NCBI GenBank assembly: GCA_024400195.1
Contig: JAKSNC010000019.1
Span: 1 to 36,252, forward strand
Source of the DNA: Bacteroidales bacterium
Lineage (GTDB): Bacteria; Bacteroidota; Bacteroidia; Bacteroidales; F082
Length of the DNA stretch: 36,252 bases
Reading direction: 5' to 3'
Below the pieces are notes generated by a model. It was given only the letters and a program-made list of their open reading frames with translations, was not told the DNA's origin and made no database searches. The translations under genes were made by a program, and so were the position numbers. Position 1 is the stretch's first letter. The number at the start of each line of letters is the position of its first letter. Shown here one piece after another: positions 32,711 through 36,252 of the stretch.

Positions 32711-32802
32711 GTTGTGGCACTTGGCCGATTTTCGTTGTGGCACTTGGCCGATTTTCGTTGTGGCACTTGGCCGATTTTTGTTGTGGCACTTGGCCGATTT
32801 CC
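32711..32802 (-). repeat. Array B: four tandem copies of a 23-bp repeat upstream of the second DUF4143 ATPase
   Basis: There are four contiguous 23-bp units, with plus-strand starts at 32711, 32734, 32757 and 32780. In the sense of ATPase B each unit reads RRAAATCGGCCAA followed by GTGCCACAAC. The first 13 positions are those of array A; the rest differs at six positions. The copies vary only at positions 1 and 2, by transitions. The array lies between the stop of the permease gene (32807) and the ATPase promoter, 15 bp from the -33 element. No terminator hairpin separates it from the permease gene, so it may also be transcribed by read-through. Confidence 0.95.
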
Positions 32803-32806
32803 TCAA

Positions 32807-35239
32807 TCATTCCGTCCGAATCGATTTTACCGGATTTTCCGTCGCGGCACGCAGCGAACGCAAGGTAACGACTGCCATCGTGATGACAGCGACAACTAAT
32901 AAAGCCAAGGCGAAAACCCACCAATATAGGCGCGTATGATAGGCAAAACCTTCAAAATAGCGTTTGATGATGAAATAGGCAATCGGGACGGCTATCGCGA
33001 AGCAAATCAGGACGATATAAATGAATTTGCGGTTGAACATGAGCAAGATGTCCTTGATGCCGGCACCTTGCACACGGCGCAGACCGATTTCCTTGCGACG
33101 ATATTGCGTCTCGAAAAGTACTAAGCCGAAGACGCCAATCAGCGAAATGAGAATGGAAATCAGGGAGAAAACAGTCACCAAAGTGGCAAGTTTTTGCTCC
33201 TGCTTGTATTGACGTCCCAATTCCTTGTCGAAGAAATCAATATCAAGTCCTTCGTGATTGATTTTCGGCGACATTTCAACAACTTTATCTTTCACATAAT
33301 CAATCACTTCCTCGATATTGGCATTCGGCGCGGTGCGGATATAGACGTGCGAAAGGAGCTTCCACGATTTCGGACCAAAAACATAAAAGGCAAACGGTTC
33401 GGATCCGTACTGCAAAGGCTTGAAATTGAAATCCTTACAAAATCCGGCAATGCGCGTCTCGCCATTATGTCCTTCAACTTTGTCTTCCAAAGTCATTTCG
33501 TATTGTTCTCTTGCCTGTTCATTGAAGATGAAAACGCCCATCGTGTCGAGTTCGTCGGCTTTGGAAAAATAAGAACCTTCGGTCATCTCTATCTTCATGA
33601 AATCCAAGAAGTTATAGGCAACCGGATAACACTGAAAACTGATGGACTTCTCATGAAACCAACGTCCCCAACCCATACGCTGTTCGGCAATCAAACTTCC
33701 ATTTGCGAAAGTAACATCTATAATCTGCGGATTCTTTTTCAATTCTGAAGCAAAAGTTTCCCTATCATCGAAACTGCCGACCATTGAAATCGGCATTTCT
33801 CCAGTCAGCAGCTGCTCTTTATCAAACCCCATATTGTAGCCCATCATATAATCGTGCTGCAACTTAACAAACGATGCACTGATTATCAATGCAATCGAAA
33901 TAACAAACTGTACGCCGACCAAAGTCATACGCAAACGTTGCCCCGATTTCGACGCGCCGAAATTACCCTTTGAAGTCAGGGCTAAAGGAAACGACGTGAT
34001 GTAATGCGCTGGATAAAGTGTAGCGACGACGGCAAACAGCAAGCCTGCACCAACAACGGCGGCGATAATCACAAAATTATCGGCAAGCGCGATTGAAGCG
34101 GAAATGTAATTCACTATAAATGAACTCTTTAGTGAAAGCACAATCAATGCGGCGAAAAGCAATCCGAGAATCACCAAACCGACGGCTTCGAAAATGAAAT
34201 TCAGCCTCATTTTGACCACCGAACAGCCATAGACGCGATGCGTGTTCACGCCACGGATGCGCTGCGGCACCATCGCCATAAAGAAATTGACAAAATTGAT
34301 GAAGGCAATGACAATCACTAAGATAGCAATCATCAGAAGCGCAGTTGCCGTTGACTTGCTGCCTTTGTGTCCAGTCGTACTTTCGTTGGCGAAATAAGTA
34401 TCGTAAACGGAAATCAGCCTGACACTGTTTATCATACTTTCCGTTTGACTTTTAACATCATCAGGAACTTCCACATTACTATATACATCAGAAAAATATT
34501 CCCTTGTCTTCATCTTCGCGACTTCCAAAAACTGCTGCACATCATCGGCGGAATGCAGTTTGACGAGATGATTGAAGCTCCATTCGCCATGGCTGTCAAT
34601 ACTCTGTTCGCCAATATCATAAAACAACTCAATATCTTCCCAGTCGCTGTTTTTCGGAAAGTCGGTCACTATGGCAGTGATTGAATTCTGACCTTTGCCC
34701 CATTCGTCGCCAAAACAAAAGATGTCGCCGACATCCAAGCCGATACGTTTCGCCGCCGACTCCGTGATAACGAAAGCCTCAGTCGCTTTAGACAAATCGC
34801 CTTTAACAAGCTGAACACCAAGTATTTCGGCGGCTTTACATGTCACACCCCATCCCAAGACCTTAATTTTGACCTTATCATACGAATCTGTTTCGGCGTT
34901 ACGAATTAGAATAGCATCGCTGCCAAAACCCGAAATCAGTTCGGAGATGCCAGCCGGTATCACGCCGAAGTCCTCAACGGTCGGGTTGTCATTGCAAATG
35001 GAATTGCCCAACGGTCGCGGTAGCCATGACTGAAACTTCCCCATTCCGGCCATAGAGCCGTCCATTTCCAAATAATAGACGCGTTCGCCATCAGGAACAG
35101 ATTGGTTGAAAGTGAAATCGTGGCGCACCTGAACGAGAATGAGATACGCCGTCGCAAAGGCCACCGCCAACCCGATGACATTCAGCACCGACGAGGCCGT
35201 AAAACGTTTTAATGTGGTTATAAAATTCTTGATAATCAT
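32807..35239 (-). CDS. FtsX/MacB-type ABC transporter permease
   Basis: This 810-residue inner-membrane protein has two FtsX-like halves. Half one opens with an N-terminal helix (VLNVIGLAVAFATAYLILVQVRHDF), has a large periplasmic MacB-like domain, and a three-helix FtsX segment (ATALLMIAILVIVIAFINFVNFFM onward). Half two repeats the plan and closes with VTVFSLISILISLIGVFGLVLFETQYRRKEIGLRRVQGAG..DI, two more helices and the C-terminal tail. Such permeases with a cognate ATPase export peptides, lipids or drugs, or act as mechanotransducers. The ATPase gene ends 21 bp upstream, so they form one operon. Lineage relatives are often next to NtrC-type two-component genes, as here after ATPase B. 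Confidence 0.9.
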   Translation of the reverse strand: MIIKNFITTLKRFTASSVLNVIGLAVAFATAYLILVQVRHDFTFNQSVPDGERVYYLEMDGSMAGMGKFQSWLPRPLGNSICNDNPTVEDFGVIPAGISELISGFGSDAILIRNAETDSYDKVKIKVLGWGVTCKAAEILGVQLVKGDLSKATEAFVITESAAKRIGLDVGDIFCFGDEWGKGQNSITAIVTDFPKNSDWEDIELFYDIGEQSIDSHGEWSFNHLVKLHSADDVQQFLEVAKMKTREYFSDVYSNVEVPDDVKSQTESMINSVRLISVYDTYFANESTTGHKGSKSTATALLMIAILVIVIAFINFVNFFMAMVPQRIRGVNTHRVYGCSVVKMRLNFIFEAVGLVILGLLFAALIVLSLKSSFIVNYISASIALADNFVIIAAVVGAGLLFAVVATLYPAHYITSFPLALTSKGNFGASKSGQRLRMTLVGVQFVISIALIISASFVKLQHDYMMGYNMGFDKEQLLTGEMPISMVGSFDDRETFASELKKNPQIIDVTFANGSLIAEQRMGWGRWFHEKSISFQCYPVAYNFLDFMKIEMTEGSYFSKADELDTMGVFIFNEQAREQYEMTLEDKVEGHNGETRIAGFCKDFNFKPLQYGSEPFAFYVFGPKSWKLLSHVYIRTAPNANIEEVIDYVKDKVVEMSPKINHEGLDIDFFDKELGRQYKQEQKLATLVTVFSLISILISLIGVFGLVLFETQYRRKEIGLRRVQGAGIKDILLMFNRKFIYIVLICFAIAVPIAYFIIKRYFEGFAYHTRLYWWVFALALLVVAVITMAVVTLRSLRAATENPVKSIRTE

Positions 35240-35260
35240 GATTTTATATTTTTGTAAAAA

Positions 35261-35941
35261 TCACAGCAAATCAGATACATTTTTAACAATCTGTCCGTCG
35301 AACAGGTTGATGATGCGGTCGGCGACGGCGGCGTCTTTCTGCGAGTGCGTCACCATGACAATGGTGGTGCCTTCGCCGTTCAGTTCTTTCAGCAGGTTCA
35401 TCACTTCCCTACCGTTTTTCGAGTCGAGGTTGCCGGTTGGTTCGTCGGCGAGAATAAGTTTCGGGTTGCTGACACATGCACGGGCGATGGCCACGCGCTG
35501 CTGCTGACCGCCTGAAAGCTGCTGCGGGAAATGCTTGGCGCGGTGCGTGATGCTCATGCGTTTCATCATTGCAGCGACTTTTTCCTTGCGTTCGGCGGCG
35601 CCGATGTTCATGTAACGCAAAGGCAGTTCAATGTTCTCATACACATCGAGTTCGTCAATCAGGTTGAAGCTCTGGAACACAAAACCGATGTTGCCCTTGC
35701 GGAACTTGGTACGTTCCTTTTCCTTGAGTTTTCCGACTTCCTCGCCTAAAAGTTCGTAGGAGCCTTCAGTCGGGTTGTCCAAAAGGCCGAGGATGTTGAG
35801 CAGCGTCGATTTGCCGCAGCCCGAAGGCCCCATGATGGCGACAAACTCGCCGTCCTTTATTTCAAACGATACGCCGTTCAAGGCTGTCGTTTCGATTTCT
35901 TCCGTGCGGAAGATCTTGCTCAGGTTTGTTACTTTGATCAT
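35261..35941 (-). CDS. ABC transporter ATP-binding protein (LolD/MacB type)
   Basis: This is a 226-residue ATPase with Walker A GPSGCGKST (38-46), Q-loop FVFQSFNLIDEL, signature LSGGQQQRVAIARA, Walker B LILADEPTGNLD and the switch His in VTHS. Length and the 'FNLIDELDVYENIELPL' insert fit the LolD/MacB group that powers FtsX-type permeases. I set the start at the ATG at 35941 (MIKVTNLSKIF). An open frame continues to 36124, but that stretch is the low-complexity repeat (VESRESKSRKSKVESQES..) and not part of the fold. Confidence 0.95.
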   Translation of the reverse strand: MIKVTNLSKIFRTEEIETTALNGVSFEIKDGEFVAIMGPSGCGKSTLLNILGLLDNPTEGSYELLGEEVGKLKEKERTKFRKGNIGFVFQSFNLIDELDVYENIELPLRYMNIGAAERKEKVAAMMKRMSITHRAKHFPQQLSGGQQQRVAIARACVSNPKLILADEPTGNLDSKNGREVMNLLKELNGEGTTIVMVTHSQKDAAVADRIINLFDGQIVKNVSDLL

Positions 35942-35944
35942 GAT

Positions 35945-36056
35945 GATATTTTTTGACGATTTGACGATTTCTTGACTTTTTGACAATTTGACGATTTGAC
36001 TTTCTTGACTTTCGACTTTCGACTTTCGACTTTTTGACTCTCGACTCTCGACTTTA
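35945..36056. repeat. Low-complexity TTTGAC/CTTTCGAC intergenic repeat
   Basis: About 110 bp are built from degenerate 7-10 nt units (GACGATTT, GACTTTTT, GACTTTC, GACTCTC). It lies in the leader of the ABC operon, between the putative promoter (36082-36097) and the ATG at 35941. A related run follows EF-G at 6377-6450. Confidence 0.8.
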
Positions 36057-36081
36057 GGTTTCAAATCACGACGTAATTTGT

Positions 36082-36097
36082 GTCCAATGTCGTGCCA
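36082..36097 (-). promoter_or_regulatory. Imperfect sigma-54-like promoter of the ABC operon
   Basis: On the minus strand TGGCACG (36097-36091) matches the -24 box exactly. It is followed by ACA and TTGG, against a consensus of four bases then TTGC. The downstream half is therefore one base too close and ends GG instead of GC. Support comes from the dyads just upstream and the NtrC-type regulator nearby; alone the match is weak. Confidence 0.35.
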
Positions 36098-36123
36098 GTA
36101 ATATAAACAATTATTTATCAACA

Positions 36124-36190
36124 CTTTACACTTATAGATAAATACAAAAGTGTAAAGAAATTTTACAGTTAGTGTAAAGAAACTTTACAC
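36124..36190. promoter_or_regulatory. Cluster of GTGTAAAG dyads, probable enhancer/operator
   Basis: Two dyads share one design: GTGTAAAG-AAA-TTTTACAG (36150-36168) and GTGTAAAG-AAA-CTTTACAC (36172-36190, perfect). They start 22 bp apart, about two helical turns. A further half-site CTTTACAC lies at 36124-36131. The pair is centred about 60-85 bp upstream of the sigma-54-like element, a plausible place for a dimeric activator such as the NtrC-type regulator encoded at 30006-31331. The rest of the window to 36252 is AT-rich with nothing I can name. Confidence 0.6.
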
Positions 36191-36252
36191 ACTAATTTTT
36201 AGTGAACATTAAAAAATAACTTGGTAAAGTTTTGAGTCAAGCGAAGACGATT

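Noticed and set aside
32711-32802. Sigma-54 promoters formed by TGGCAC in array B
   Set aside because: Each plus-strand copy has TGGCAC, but the sequence at the -12 position is CGAT, not TTGC, and no plus-strand gene follows.
35942-36124. N-terminal extension of the ABC ATPase starting at 36124
   Set aside because: The extra residues are the translation of low-complexity DNA, while the standard ATPase fold starts at MIKVTNLSKIF (35941).

Overview
The window looks like chromosomal DNA of a member of the Bacteroidota, most likely Bacteroidales. The evidence is: a secreted protein with a type IX secretion (T9SS) sorting tail; repeated Bacteroides-type promoters (TTTG, about 20 bp, TAnnTTTG); absence of Shine-Dalgarno sites; a TolC/MFP/RND operon followed by a PG0541-family gene; and an FtsX-type ABC transporter next to an NtrC-type two-component pair. 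The stop codons TAA, TGA and TAG are all used, so the code is standard.

Layout. 1-4260: the first 17 codons of an AAA-ATPase-like gene, a large T9SS cargo protein with three adhesin-like domains, and a sodium:solute symporter. 4300-6372: a stand-alone elongation factor G paralog. 6373-18420: an accessory defence island, read leftward. It holds hsdR, a DUF1016 nuclease, hsdM, a small secreted protein, hsdS, and a large PD-(D/E)XK-plus-STAND-like protein interrupted by one in-frame amber codon. The island is scarred by at least three gene remnants: the head of a foreign hsdM, an internally deleted hsdM, and a detached hsdR tail. 18451-19962: a 7 x 23-bp repeat array, a promoter and a DUF4143 ATPase. 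20062-22842: ppdK. 23186-29038: a tolC-like/MFP/RND efflux operon plus a PG0541-family gene. 29131-31331: an NtrC-like response regulator and a histidine kinase. 31363-32802: a second DUF4143 ATPase with its own 4 x 23-bp array. 32807-35941: an ABC transporter (permease and ATPase) with a putative enhancer and sigma-54-like promoter upstream.

The most striking observation is the pair of array-plus-ATPase modules. The two DUF4143 ATPases are clear paralogs 11 kb apart. Each is preceded by tandem repeats with exactly the same 23-bp period. The first 13 positions of the unit are shared between the two arrays, while most of the last 10 differ. The arrays sit the same distance (14-15 bp) upstream of matching promoters (TTTG, 20 bp, TAnnTTTG), and the ATG follows at nearly the same distance. 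Inside each array the copies differ only by transitions. This looks like a repeat-linked ATPase/nuclease-like module with locus-specific repeat halves; I do not recognise it as a described system.

A second coherent story lies at the right end. An NtrC-type regulator (30006-31331) lies downstream of an ABC transporter whose upstream region carries two helically phased dyads (GTGTAAAG-AAA-YTTTACAS) above an imperfect sigma-54-like element. Module B separates the regulator pair from the transporter it may control.
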